From a bacterium (GTDB lineage: Bacteria; UBP15; UBA6099; JAJRTR01), in assembly GCA_024278215.1 (NCBI GenBank), contig JAJRTR010000070.1:1-30939 (forward strand): DNA of 30,939 nt, given 5' to 3'. The notes beneath the pieces are model-generated. The model had not been told where the DNA came from. It did not search any database and saw only the letters and a list, made by a program, of their open reading frames with translations. Shown here one piece after another: positions 7,556 to 14,849 of the stretch. The position numbers were made by a program, and so were the translations under genes. Numbering within the stretch: position 1 is the first letter of the stretch; each line of letters opens with the position of its first letter.

Positions 7556-8368
7556 ATGAAAAGGTACTATTCCTTAAGAGAAATATCACAGGAACTCGAT
7601 ATTCCCAAAAGTACTATTGTCAAGTATAAGGACTACTTCGGCGATTACATGAAGATGGCCGGAGACGGGAAGAGAAAGAAGTTCGAGGAAGAAGCGATGT
7701 CTGTCCTGCGCGACATCCGTGAGATGCGTGAGCAGGAGAAACTGGACTGGCTGGAAATAAAAGATATTCTCGATGAAAGATACGGGACCGCCGAAGAAGA
7801 AGTGGAACCAGAAGCGCCCGCCGACGCAGCCGCGTTGCTTCCTCAACTCGAGTACATATCGCATGTTGTAAACGCCATCGGCGGCGAGTTCGCAGGCATG
7901 ACCGGCAAGATGAATAAGCTCCAGGACATTTCGATACGCCAGAACAGGGCAATAAAAATAATCAATAAAAAATTGCAGAATAACCGGAATAGTGTGGACA
8001 TCGTTATGGCCGAGTTGCTGGAGCGCGAGAAGACAGCGAGAAAAGAATACAGTGATACTGTGCGGCTGATGAAACAGGGATTCGCAAAGATCCTTATCAA
8101 TATGCAGCATATCAGAGAAAGTATTGGGGGGAAAGGTAACCAGTCGGATTTTTCCGAATTGGAAGAAAAGGTCGACAAGCTTTCGGGAAAAGTCGAGCAG
8201 GTACTTTCCGAGGGGACACTGTTCCAGGGTAAATATCAGGTATTGCTGCGGGAGAATGAGTTGCTGAGAAGAAAACTCAACGAAATTGCGGCAGCAGACA
8301 AAACTGAATCGGAACCGCAGAAACCCACGGGCATTATTGGGATGTTCAAAAAGACTCAGCCCAGGTAG
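7556..8368 (+). CDS. Helix-turn-helix plus coiled-coil protein 2
   Basis: 270 residues; AGGGA lies 8 nt before the ATG and the gap from the previous gene is 33 bp. The N-terminus has a MerR-like helix-turn-helix (YYSLREISQELDIPKSTIVK) followed by FEEEAMSVLRDIREMREQ, the second half of such a domain. An acidic linker (EEEVEPEAPADAAALL) leads to helical segments (~95-180) and a coiled coil (~185-245: LEEKVDKLSGKVEQVL, LLRENELLRRKLNEI). The C-terminus is KPTGIIGMFKKTQPR, a short hydrophobic/basic tail somewhat like the KPTLWGSRR end of the upstream protein. I do not recognise a named family. The paired arrangement suggests hetero-oligomerisation on DNA, which is inference. Confidence 0.75.
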   Translation: MKRYYSLREISQELDIPKSTIVKYKDYFGDYMKMAGDGKRKKFEEEAMSVLRDIREMREQEKLDWLEIKDILDERYGTAEEEVEPEAPADAAALLPQLEYISHVVNAIGGEFAGMTGKMNKLQDISIRQNRAIKIINKKLQNNRNSVDIVMAELLEREKTARKEYSDTVRLMKQGFAKILINMQHIRESIGGKGNQSDFSELEEKVDKLSGKVEQVLSEGTLFQGKYQVLLRENELLRRKLNEIAAADKTESEPQKPTGIIGMFKKTQPR

Positions 8369-8400
8369 TCACGCGGGCGGGACAATTTTCCAGCATACAA

Positions 8401-9069
8401 ATGTTAAAAGATTCAATACGTAGCAAAGCGTCATCCGGTACCGGGACGAAAAGAAAGAAAACATTTCGTCTGGGCATCATGGGCGGCACGTTCAATCCCA
8501 TCCATTACGGGCATCTTGTCGCGGCGGAACAGGCGCGCTGCAAGTTTAAGCTTGATGAAGTTACATTTGTTCCTTCGGGGACACCACCTCACAAGGAACC
8601 GAGAAAGATGGCGGATTCCGAGCACAGGTATCTCATGACGGTTCTGGCTACATCCAATAATCCATACTTCAGTGTTTCAAGGCAGGAGATCGACCGCGAG
8701 GGACTGTCCTATGCGGTAGACACCATACAGTATTTTCTGGATGAATACAGCGAGTACAAGATAAAGATATACTTTATTACCGGAATGGACGCCGTAATGG
8801 AGATTCTCACATGGAGAAATCCGGAGACAATAATGGAGTTATGCACTATTATCGCCGCCACGCGGCCCGGGTTCGACATGGAAGCGCTGAAACATCACAT
8901 AGGCCGAAAGAATTTCAGGGCGGTGAAACTGCTTCGGGCATCGGCACTCGCTATTTCTTCCACTGACATCAGAGAACGATTGGCAGGTGGACTCCCCATA
9001 AAATATCTGCTCCCTGAAACCGTAGAACAATACATTAGAAAGAAGCAGTTGTATCTCGAAACGGGATAA
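8401..9069 (+). CDS. nadD: Nicotinate-nucleotide adenylyltransferase
   Basis: Transfers AMP from ATP to nicotinate mononucleotide, giving deamido-NAD in NAD synthesis; cytosolic. The nucleotidyltransferase motif MGGTFNPIHYGH is at residues 27-38, with FVPSGTPPHKEP, the YAVDTIQYF segment, FITGMDAVMEILTWRNPE and the C-terminal ISSTDIRERL motif. The length of 222 is slightly long because ~20 extra basic residues precede the usual start; the start codon is therefore less certain than the identity. It is followed 13 bp later by an LCP-family gene and then rsfS. nadD-rsfS linkage is common in bacteria. Confidence 0.95.
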   Translation: MLKDSIRSKASSGTGTKRKKTFRLGIMGGTFNPIHYGHLVAAEQARCKFKLDEVTFVPSGTPPHKEPRKMADSEHRYLMTVLATSNNPYFSVSRQEIDREGLSYAVDTIQYFLDEYSEYKIKIYFITGMDAVMEILTWRNPETIMELCTIIAATRPGFDMEALKHHIGRKNFRAVKLLRASALAISSTDIRERLAGGLPIKYLLPETVEQYIRKKQLYLETG

Positions 9070-9082
9070 ACTGGACTGTGAA

Positions 9083-10297
9083 ATGGCAGCAAAATCAATA
9101 CGTCCGACAAAACCGAGATTGAAAAAACAGAAGCGTCGCCCATGGTACATGTTCGTCGTCTATTTCCTCGTTTATTCACTTCTGCTCACAGCAGGTGTCG
9201 CTTTTTATATCTGGAAAGTCAACCCGGAAATAATAAAGTTCGAATGGAACTCTGAAGAAAGCAAACTCGACGGCATTAAGGAATTCAATATACTGCTGGC
9301 GGGTCAGGACGCGGGTTTTGGCGGTAACCGTACCGACACTATCATGGTCGGACACGTCTCACTCAAAGATAAATATGCCAACTTCATTTCCATCCCGCGT
9401 GACACCCGCGTTCGGATACCAGGGCATGGAATCGACAAAATAAATGCCGCGTATGCCTACGGCGGAACAGACCTGTTGCTGAAAACCGTCGAGGGGTTTC
9501 TCGGAGCCGATATCGATTTCTATGTTGTTTTCAGACTCGATGCCGCCATCAAACTTATCGATGCTATGGGCGGCGTGAATATCGATGTCGAGAAAAACCT
9601 CTACTATCGTGACCGTGCGCAAAACCTGTATATCAACCTGAAAAAGGGACGTCAGCACCTGGACGGCGAGAAGGCTGTGCAGTATGCTAGGTTCAGGCAT
9701 GACCAGATGGGAGACATCGGACGCATCGAGCGTCAGCAGAAGCTTCTGAACGCACTGGCTCGAAAGGCCACTTCTTATGAAATCATTAAACACCTGCCGA
9801 AAATTGTGTTCGAGCTTGTCAGGCAAAAACACATCGATACCAACCTTACCTTCAAAGATGCGATTATCCTGACGCGCGCCTACGATGATCAGATAGCGTC
9901 ATCCGTGCAGACTTTCTTGCTGCCCGGCGAACCCAGAGATATCGACAGCATCAGCTACATAGTTCCCGACATGGAGGAAGTACCCTACATGGTGGGTGGA
10001 ATACTCAGGGGGGGATTCCACCCGAGAAATAAACTTGTAAATATTATCGTGAAAAACGGTTGCGGCTCTCCCATGCTGGCTAAAAAATATAAGAAGCGTC
10101 TCGAATACTACGGCTTCGAAGTCATAAAAACTGAAAACGCCATGGATTTCGACTACGATAAAACAGTTGTAATCGTCAGGAAAAAGACTCCATTCGCCAA
10201 TGCCATTGCAAAACTTCTCATGGCCGAAAAGGAAACAGACCTCAAGCCGGATTCGATGGCTAACCTTGAAGTTATTCTCGGGAAAGATAAACTATAA
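9083..10297 (+). CDS. LytR-CpsA-Psr (LCP) family protein with LytR_C domain
   Basis: 404 residues. A basic N-terminus is followed by one membrane helix (about 17-40, MFVVYFLVYSLLLTAGVAFY). The LCP catalytic domain then begins at FNILLAGQD and carries RTDTIMVGHV, SIPRDTRVRIPGHG, KINAAYAYGG and the QYARFRHD..GDIGRIERQQ arginine motif. Members transfer polyprenyl-diphosphate-linked glycans to peptidoglycan or other acceptors outside the membrane. The C-terminal ~85 residues from VNIIVKNGCGSPMLAKKY match the LytR C-terminal domain. A position between nadD and rsfS is common for LCP genes. Acceptor and glycan are unknown. Confidence 0.9.
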   Translation: MAAKSIRPTKPRLKKQKRRPWYMFVVYFLVYSLLLTAGVAFYIWKVNPEIIKFEWNSEESKLDGIKEFNILLAGQDAGFGGNRTDTIMVGHVSLKDKYANFISIPRDTRVRIPGHGIDKINAAYAYGGTDLLLKTVEGFLGADIDFYVVFRLDAAIKLIDAMGGVNIDVEKNLYYRDRAQNLYINLKKGRQHLDGEKAVQYARFRHDQMGDIGRIERQQKLLNALARKATSYEIIKHLPKIVFELVRQKHIDTNLTFKDAIILTRAYDDQIASSVQTFLLPGEPRDIDSISYIVPDMEEVPYMVGGILRGGFHPRNKLVNIIVKNGCGSPMLAKKYKKRLEYYGFEVIKTENAMDFDYDKTVVIVRKKTPFANAIAKLLMAEKETDLKPDSMANLEVILGKDKL

Positions 10298-10298
10298 C

Positions 10299-10335
10299 TG
10301 CCGATTGCAACTGAATCAGAATTTTGAAATCGGCA
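10299..10335. repeat. Mini-palindrome related to the ends of the 180-bp repeat
   Basis: TGCCGATTGCAA and TTTTGAAATCGGCA form an 8-bp perfect stem, extendable past one mismatch. The middle, CTGAATCAGAATTTTG, matches the right end of the ~180-bp palindromic repeat (CAGAATCAGAATTTTGCAA). It looks like a solo or internally deleted copy. It fills the gap between the LCP stop codon and rsfS and may influence rsfS expression. Confidence 0.55.
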
Positions 10336-10367
10336 CATAAGTTGTATTGAAGAAAAAGGGGTACTAT

Positions 10368-10724
10368 TTGAAAGCTGATAAAAGACTTGCCCGCATTCTG
10401 GCCGCGGAACTTTACGAAAAGATGGCTATGAACATCCAGTTGCTTGATGTCCGGCGTAAATGCGACTATTGCAACCATTTCCTGATACTGTCGGGAAAAA
10501 ACAAGATGCACCTTGACGCGCTGCGTGAAAAAGTGCGGGAGGTTATCCGCGACAGGGAGGTTGTAAGTTACGGAGAAGAAGGCGCTCCCGAATCAGGATG
10601 GATTATCATTGATCTCGGTCCCCTGATCATTCATATTTTCGATCCGTCGACACGTGACTACTACGATATTTTCGGCCTGTGGGGCGCTTCCACAGAAGTT
10701 GAGCTCGACCTCCCTGCCAAATAA
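10368..10724 (+). CDS. rsfS: Ribosome silencing factor RsfS (Iojap)
   Basis: About 118 residues. RsfS binds ribosomal protein uL14 and blocks joining of the subunits under starvation. Family features are present: the DVRRKCDYCNHFLILSGKNK strand-helix region, SYGEEGAPESGWIIIDLG, IIHIFDPSTRDYYDIFGLWG and a terminal ELDLP. The start is probably TTG 10368, with AAGGGG 6 nt upstream; an in-frame TTG at 10347 has no ribosome-binding site. A TTG start and the mini-palindrome just upstream suggest modest translation. It is the last gene of the operon. Confidence 0.9.
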   Translation: MKADKRLARILAAELYEKMAMNIQLLDVRRKCDYCNHFLILSGKNKMHLDALREKVREVIRDREVVSYGEEGAPESGWIIIDLGPLIIHIFDPSTRDYYDIFGLWGASTEVELDLPAK

Positions 10725-10771
10725 AAAAGAACTGATCTTGCACCAAACTCATACACAACTTTACAACTTGT

Positions 10772-10800
10772 TTGATCCTGTTACAGATATTTGGTAAAAT
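10772..10800 (+). promoter_or_regulatory. Candidate promoter P1 of the SLBB gene
   Basis: TTGATC (10772-10777), 17 bp, TAAAAT (10795-10800). A second candidate lies 40 bp downstream. Both point to the SLBB gene, which has a ~190-bp upstream gap. Confidence 0.45.
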
Positions 10801-10811
10801 AATCAATTGTC

Positions 10812-10840
10812 TTGAAAAATATTTGATGTTATTGTTATAT
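10812..10840 (+). promoter_or_regulatory. Candidate promoter P2 of the SLBB gene
   Basis: TTGAAA (10812-10817), 17 bp, TTATAT (10835-10840); shifted by one base it gives TATATG. Transcription would begin near 10847, just before the structured leader at 10851-10905. Confidence 0.45.
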
Positions 10841-10850
10841 GTCCGGACAC

Positions 10851-10905
10851 ATGCACTGGTGAAAAGGTATACGGGATGTAATCCGCAGTTTCGCCAATGC
10901 GGGCA
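10851..10905 (+). repeat. TTTCACCA-loop hairpin repeat, copy B (structured leader)
   Basis: TCCGCA (10882-10887) pairs with TGCGGG (10898-10903) around a GTTTCGCCAA loop, matching the other copies. Here an inverted half-copy, GCACTGGTGAAA (10853-10864), can instead pair with TTTCGCCAATGC (10889-10900). That encloses a small GGGAT-GTA-ATCC hairpin. The two folds exclude each other. It lies in the predicted 5' leader of the SLBB gene. Confidence 0.6.
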
Positions 10906-10928
10906 AAGAGATATCGCCTGAAAGTGTT

Positions 10929-12308
10929 GTGAGAATGAACAGAATGAGAAAACACGATTGCAGTTGTTGTAAGGCATTGCATTTGTCGGCGATTGCGTTC
11001 TGCGTGTTCTCACTGATATTATTCTTGAGTGTCGGCGGCAATGCGCAGGATGACAGCGGCTTCGGAGGTTACGACACTTACGGGGGAGATTACGGAGCCG
11101 ATTACGGCGGATACGGCGGCCAGGATGTTATTTATGTCCCCGTGCCCTCCGGCACAGGAGGACAGCAGGGGCAGGGGACAGTAGTGATTCCCCAGGGGCA
11201 GGAAGGACAGCGCGGTAATGTGCCCGCACTCGACCAGCCCCTTATCCCTGAGGAATACGTTCTCAGTCCCGGTGACACATGCTCACTTCAGTTCTGGGGG
11301 CGGCTCAATACCACAAATAAATTCAGGATTACAGCCGACGGGACGGCATTTGTTCCGGAGATCGGCATCTTTAAAGTTGCGGGCAAAACGCTTTCAGAAT
11401 TCCGCGCGGAAATCGACGACAGAATTGCCGTCACATACATAAACGTGGAACATTATCTTCAGGTTACTACACCTCATACGCTTAAAGTGAAAATATATGG
11501 TCTTGTAGACAAGCCGGGCTGGTATCACTTCGCGGGGCCGACACGAGTGTCGGAAGCGATAGAAAAAGCAGGCGGTATTGCACCGCAGGGAACAGTGAAA
11601 AATGTAAATATTGTCAGGCGGGGCAGTGATCTTCCGACAAAATTTGATTTGTTCAGAGTGCGTAGTGGCGTGAAGCACGCGCCCGATCCTTATCTGCAAC
11701 CCGGTGACATGATTTATGTTCCGGTGATCACAAAGCGTGTCGAAGTCGCGGGCGAATTCATTCATAAGGGCATGTTCGAGATATCCGATGGAGAGACTCT
11801 TTATGAAATAGTGAAAGAGGCCGATGGGCCGGCGCTTTTCGCCGATCTCGACAAAGCGCACATAAAACGAAACGGTGCGGAAATACCGATTAAGCTTAAA
11901 GAACTTTACTTCGATCAGAACATGGCGTATGACATGGAACTTGAGATCGGGGACAAGATATTTGTTCCGAAGAGGCTTAATACGGTATATGTTGTTGGTG
12001 CCGTCATGAGGCCCGGCCCGGTAGATTATGATCCCTCATTTACTTTAATAGATTATATCGGCAAGGCACGAGGCCCGCACAGGGAGGCCGCTCTGCAGGC
12101 TGCTACTATCGTGCGCGGACCGCCCGACAATGTCGAGAAGATACGTGTGGATTACCGACGACTTCTGCGCGGTGATCCGCTCTATGAAAATCCACAGATC
12201 GAACCAGGCGACATAATTGTGATTCCGGCTGAAAACAACATGAATTTCAACGATATTTATAAAGCCATCTACGGCTCAGCCAGTGTTTTCGATATCCTGC
12301 GAAAATAA
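10929..12308 (+). CDS. SLBB-domain polysaccharide export protein
   Basis: 459 residues. A signal peptide ends around GGNA-QDD (residues ~38-40). It has no lipobox cysteine, unlike Wza. The mature N-terminus is rich in Gly, Tyr and Gln (GGYDTYGGDYGADYGGYGGQ). The polysaccharide export domain begins at EEYVLSPGDTCSLQFWG (~108). It is followed by about three SLBB units, starting near LKVKIYGLVDKPGWY, KRVEVAGEFIHKGMF and NTVYVVGAVMRPGPV. Such proteins form outer-membrane or periplasmic parts of exopolysaccharide exporters. No Wzc-like kinase or other export gene is adjacent. The start is uncertain among GTG 10929, ATG 10935 and ATG 10944. Confidence 0.88.
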   Translation: MRMNRMRKHDCSCCKALHLSAIAFCVFSLILFLSVGGNAQDDSGFGGYDTYGGDYGADYGGYGGQDVIYVPVPSGTGGQQGQGTVVIPQGQEGQRGNVPALDQPLIPEEYVLSPGDTCSLQFWGRLNTTNKFRITADGTAFVPEIGIFKVAGKTLSEFRAEIDDRIAVTYINVEHYLQVTTPHTLKVKIYGLVDKPGWYHFAGPTRVSEAIEKAGGIAPQGTVKNVNIVRRGSDLPTKFDLFRVRSGVKHAPDPYLQPGDMIYVPVITKRVEVAGEFIHKGMFEISDGETLYEIVKEADGPALFADLDKAHIKRNGAEIPIKLKELYFDQNMAYDMELEIGDKIFVPKRLNTVYVVGAVMRPGPVDYDPSFTLIDYIGKARGPHREAALQAATIVRGPPDNVEKIRVDYRRLLRGDPLYENPQIEPGDIIVIPAENNMNFNDIYKAIYGSASVFDILRK

Positions 12309-12318
12309 CGATATTTCA

Positions 12319-12341
12319 CCCTCATATTTCACCAATGCGGG
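12319..12341. repeat. TTTCACCA-loop hairpin repeat, copy C (between convergent genes)
   Basis: CCCTCAT, loop ATTTCACCA, ATGCGGG: a 7-bp stem with one mismatch. It fills the 34-bp gap between the convergent stop codons of the SLBB and SGNH genes, so it may act as a bidirectional terminator or transcript end. A further ATATTTCACC precedes it at 12311. Confidence 0.6.
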
Positions 12342-12342
12342 C

Positions 12343-13437
12343 TTAACGGTTTTCCACGGCGGGTTCTATGTGTGTGGCCAGTATGTTGGCGATGAGCGCA
12401 TAGCCGGCCATTGTCGGGTGATAGTCGTCTCTTGCGGAAAAAAGATATTCTTTTTCAGGATGCGTGTCGAATATCCTGTCGATTCGCAACGCAACAAGTT
12501 TATTCTCATTGGCTGCTTCTATTATTGCGCTGTCGTAGCCGGCCAATTCGGGGAATCTGTCGAAGAGTGTCTGTTTCCTCGGCGGTACGACCATAATAAG
12601 TTTGAAGTTGTCGCGGCGCGACAATTCCACAAACTTATTTATGTCGTTCCTGAACTGTTCGACCGGCACACGACGCTTCATTACTCCATTCGCGCGAATT
12701 TTTTTCTTCGCTGATTTGCCGACCTGTATCATTTTTGTTATCAGTTGTGATATTCTGAAACGCCTGAGAACGTTCGACAGTGCGTCAACACCTCTGTTCG
12801 CCCTCAATATTTCGATCTGTTCATAGTCGGTGTGTTCCTGCCTGAATACTTCGTTGATTATCCCGATCATGATTATCACAAAATCCGGGTCAAAAGCGGC
12901 AACACTTTTTTCATAGTGAATAAGCGCCTGGGTACTGGTGTAGCCGATAATACCGCCGTTTATTACCTCTACTCGTCTTGACACACCTTTATTTTCCAGC
13001 TTCTCATTAAGCACCTTCTCCAGCAATGCCGGGTATGAATCCTGTGCGCGCACATTGAACCCAAAGGTTGAAGAATCGCCGAGACATGCGACTCTCACTG
13101 TGTTTTCAGGTTTGCCAAGGCTTATCTCCGGCCCTCTGAAACCATGCGAGTTTATTCTGTCATCATAGGTACCCGCCTGCGCGGGCTTGCCGTCAACCAC
13201 CGATACCGTCTTCATCACATGAACGGAATTCGGCTTTAATTTCCATATTGTATCCGGCGAAAACTCGAAGATGCTTTCATAGGAACCCATGCCGTATTTG
13301 TTCTTAACGACAATGGGATCATAGTCCGCCGCATAATTGAAACCGGCAACCCGGAGTGCAAGCTCGACAACAAGCAACAAGAATATCAGTGGGATAATCG
13401 AAAAGACGAATGTTTTTATTATGCCTGTTTTTTTCAT
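12343..13437 (-). CDS. SGNH/GDSL-type hydrolase, membrane-anchored
   Basis: 364 residues. An N-terminal membrane helix (residues ~7-30, TFVFSIIPLIFLLLVVELAL) precedes a periplasmic domain. SGNH motifs are visible: block I LGDSSTFGFN (Ser122), a glycine block in INGGIIGYTS, GIINE as block III and the C-terminal DDYHPTMAGY (Asp337/338, His340). Members with this layout include O-acetyl-transfer or de-acetylation enzymes acting on exopolysaccharide or cell wall, as well as esterases. It converges on the SLBB export gene, so a role in polysaccharide modification is plausible but not shown. No strong ribosome-binding site precedes the ATG. Confidence 0.8.
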   Translation of the reverse strand: MKKTGIIKTFVFSIIPLIFLLLVVELALRVAGFNYAADYDPIVVKNKYGMGSYESIFEFSPDTIWKLKPNSVHVMKTVSVVDGKPAQAGTYDDRINSHGFRGPEISLGKPENTVRVACLGDSSTFGFNVRAQDSYPALLEKVLNEKLENKGVSRRVEVINGGIIGYTSTQALIHYEKSVAAFDPDFVIIMIGIINEVFRQEHTDYEQIEILRANRGVDALSNVLRRFRISQLITKMIQVGKSAKKKIRANGVMKRRVPVEQFRNDINKFVELSRRDNFKLIMVVPPRKQTLFDRFPELAGYDSAIIEAANENKLVALRIDRIFDTHPEKEYLFSARDDYHPTMAGYALIANILATHIEPAVENR

Positions 13438-13509
13438 TGCGGTTTTTGTTCGGCTATCACAGGATTAACATAAAAAACGCGATACACGATAGATTAACTT
13501 AATAAACTG

Positions 13510-13538
13510 TTGAACGCAATATCGTGTGCATGTAGAAT
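13510..13538 (+). promoter_or_regulatory. Sigma-70 promoter of the NamZ-like gene
   Basis: TTGAAC (13510-13515), 17 bp, TAGAAT (13533-13538). Transcription would start about 20-25 nt before the chosen ATG at 13568. The 5' untranslated region is therefore short and contains the AGGAG ribosome-binding site. The same TAGAAT -10 is used before guaA. Confidence 0.6.
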
Positions 13539-13567
13539 CTTGGGATAATGAGATTCAGGAGCAGCTG

Positions 13568-14740
13568 ATGGTAAGGACAGGACTCGACAGAGTATTTGAA
13601 AGTCCGGTGATGAAATTTATCGAAGGCAGCAGGGTAGGGCTGATAGCCAACCCGGCGACTGTGGATTCGGACTTCAGGCATGCCGTGGATAAATTCGCGG
13701 AACGCGGTGAATTCGAACTCGCCGCACTTTTCGGACCGCAACACGGCATAAGGGGCGAGACTCAGGACAACATGATCGAATGGGAAGGCTATTCGGACCC
13801 GGCTCTTAACATCCCTGTATACAGTCTGTACGGAGAGCACAGGAAGCCGACGCAGGAAATGCTCGATGGACTTGATATTGTGGTTTTCGACGTGCAGGAC
13901 GTCGGCACTCGTATTTATACATTTATATGGACTATGGCTCTTGCCATGCAGGCTTGTGCCGAGGCTCGAATACCATTTGTAGTTCTCGACCGCCCCAACC
14001 CCATCGGCGGTGAGTGGGTCGAGGGGAATGTCCTTGATTCACGGTTCGCCTCTTTTGTGGGGCTTTACCCGATCCCGATGCGCCACGGCCTTACCATCGC
14101 CGAGCTTGCCATGATGTTCAATGCGGAATTCGGTATAAAATGCGACTTGCAGATTGTGGCGATGGAAGGCTGGCGCAGGGAGATGTTCTACGATGAGACC
14201 GGCCTGCCATGGGTGTTGCCGTCGCCGAATATGCCGACTCTCGATACGGCGGTCGTTTATCCCGGCTCTGTGCTTTTCGAAGGAACGAACGTCTCCGAGG
14301 GCAGGGGTACGACACGGCCGTTCGAGCTGATCGGCGCTCCCTGGCTCGATGCCGCACGTCTCGCGGGGGCGTTGAATTCTTTCGACCTTCCCTGTGTCCG
14401 CTTCCGGCCATGCCATTTCACGCCTGCCTTCCACAAATGGGAAGGGGAGATATGCAGCGGCGTACAGTATCACATTACCGACAGAAAAAGGTTCACTCCT
14501 TTTATGGCCGCGCTGCGCCTGCTTTCTGAAATAATGAAACAGGCACCGGACGATTTTCACTGGAAACAGCCGCCCTATGAATACGAGTACGAAAAATTGC
14601 CGATAGATGTGATGCTGGGCAATGACGAAATAAGGATTTCTCTGGAAAAAGGTGTTTCGCCGAATGAAATAGAAGCGCAATGGCAGGATGAAATAACAGA
14701 TTTTAAAGACAAAGCAAGGAAATACAAATTATACGACTGA
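13568..14740 (+). CDS. namZ: DUF1343 protein, NamZ-type exo-beta-N-acetylmuramidase
   Basis: 390 residues from ATG 13568, with AGGAG 6 nt upstream; an in-frame ATG further up (13530) precedes the predicted transcription start. Characterised members of the family release terminal N-acetylmuramic acid from muropeptides. Conserved blocks: RVGLIANPATVD, LFGPQHGIRGE, VFDVQDVGTRIYTF, VLDRPNPIGGEWVEG, LPSPNMPTLDTAVVYPG, EGTNVSEGRGTTRPFE and the C-terminal CSGVQYHITD. I see no signal peptide, so it probably acts on cytosolic recycled cell-wall fragments. It has its own promoter and stands alone. The specific activity is by family, not by direct evidence here. Confidence 0.88.
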   Translation: MVRTGLDRVFESPVMKFIEGSRVGLIANPATVDSDFRHAVDKFAERGEFELAALFGPQHGIRGETQDNMIEWEGYSDPALNIPVYSLYGEHRKPTQEMLDGLDIVVFDVQDVGTRIYTFIWTMALAMQACAEARIPFVVLDRPNPIGGEWVEGNVLDSRFASFVGLYPIPMRHGLTIAELAMMFNAEFGIKCDLQIVAMEGWRREMFYDETGLPWVLPSPNMPTLDTAVVYPGSVLFEGTNVSEGRGTTRPFELIGAPWLDAARLAGALNSFDLPCVRFRPCHFTPAFHKWEGEICSGVQYHITDRKRFTPFMAALRLLSEIMKQAPDDFHWKQPPYEYEYEKLPIDVMLGNDEIRISLEKGVSPNEIEAQWQDEITDFKDKARKYKLYD

Positions 14741-14757
14741 ATCATACACCGGACCTG

Positions 14758-14786
14758 TTGACTCGACATATTCGCTTTGATAGAAT
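14758..14786 (+). promoter_or_regulatory. Sigma-70 promoter of guaA-hpt
   Basis: TTGACT (14758-14763), 17 bp, TAGAAT (14781-14786); 5 of 6 matches in each box. The start of transcription would be near 14793, giving a ~57-nt leader before guaA. No purine riboswitch is recognisable in it. Confidence 0.7.
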
Positions 14787-14849
14787 GGCACTGGTACAGC
14801 GGAAGGCAGGAACATTACAAATCAAACTGTTCCCGGAACATATATCATT

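Noticed and set aside
14787-14849. Purine riboswitch or other aptamer before guaA
   Set aside because: The leader is only ~57 nt and shows no junction-like conserved blocks.
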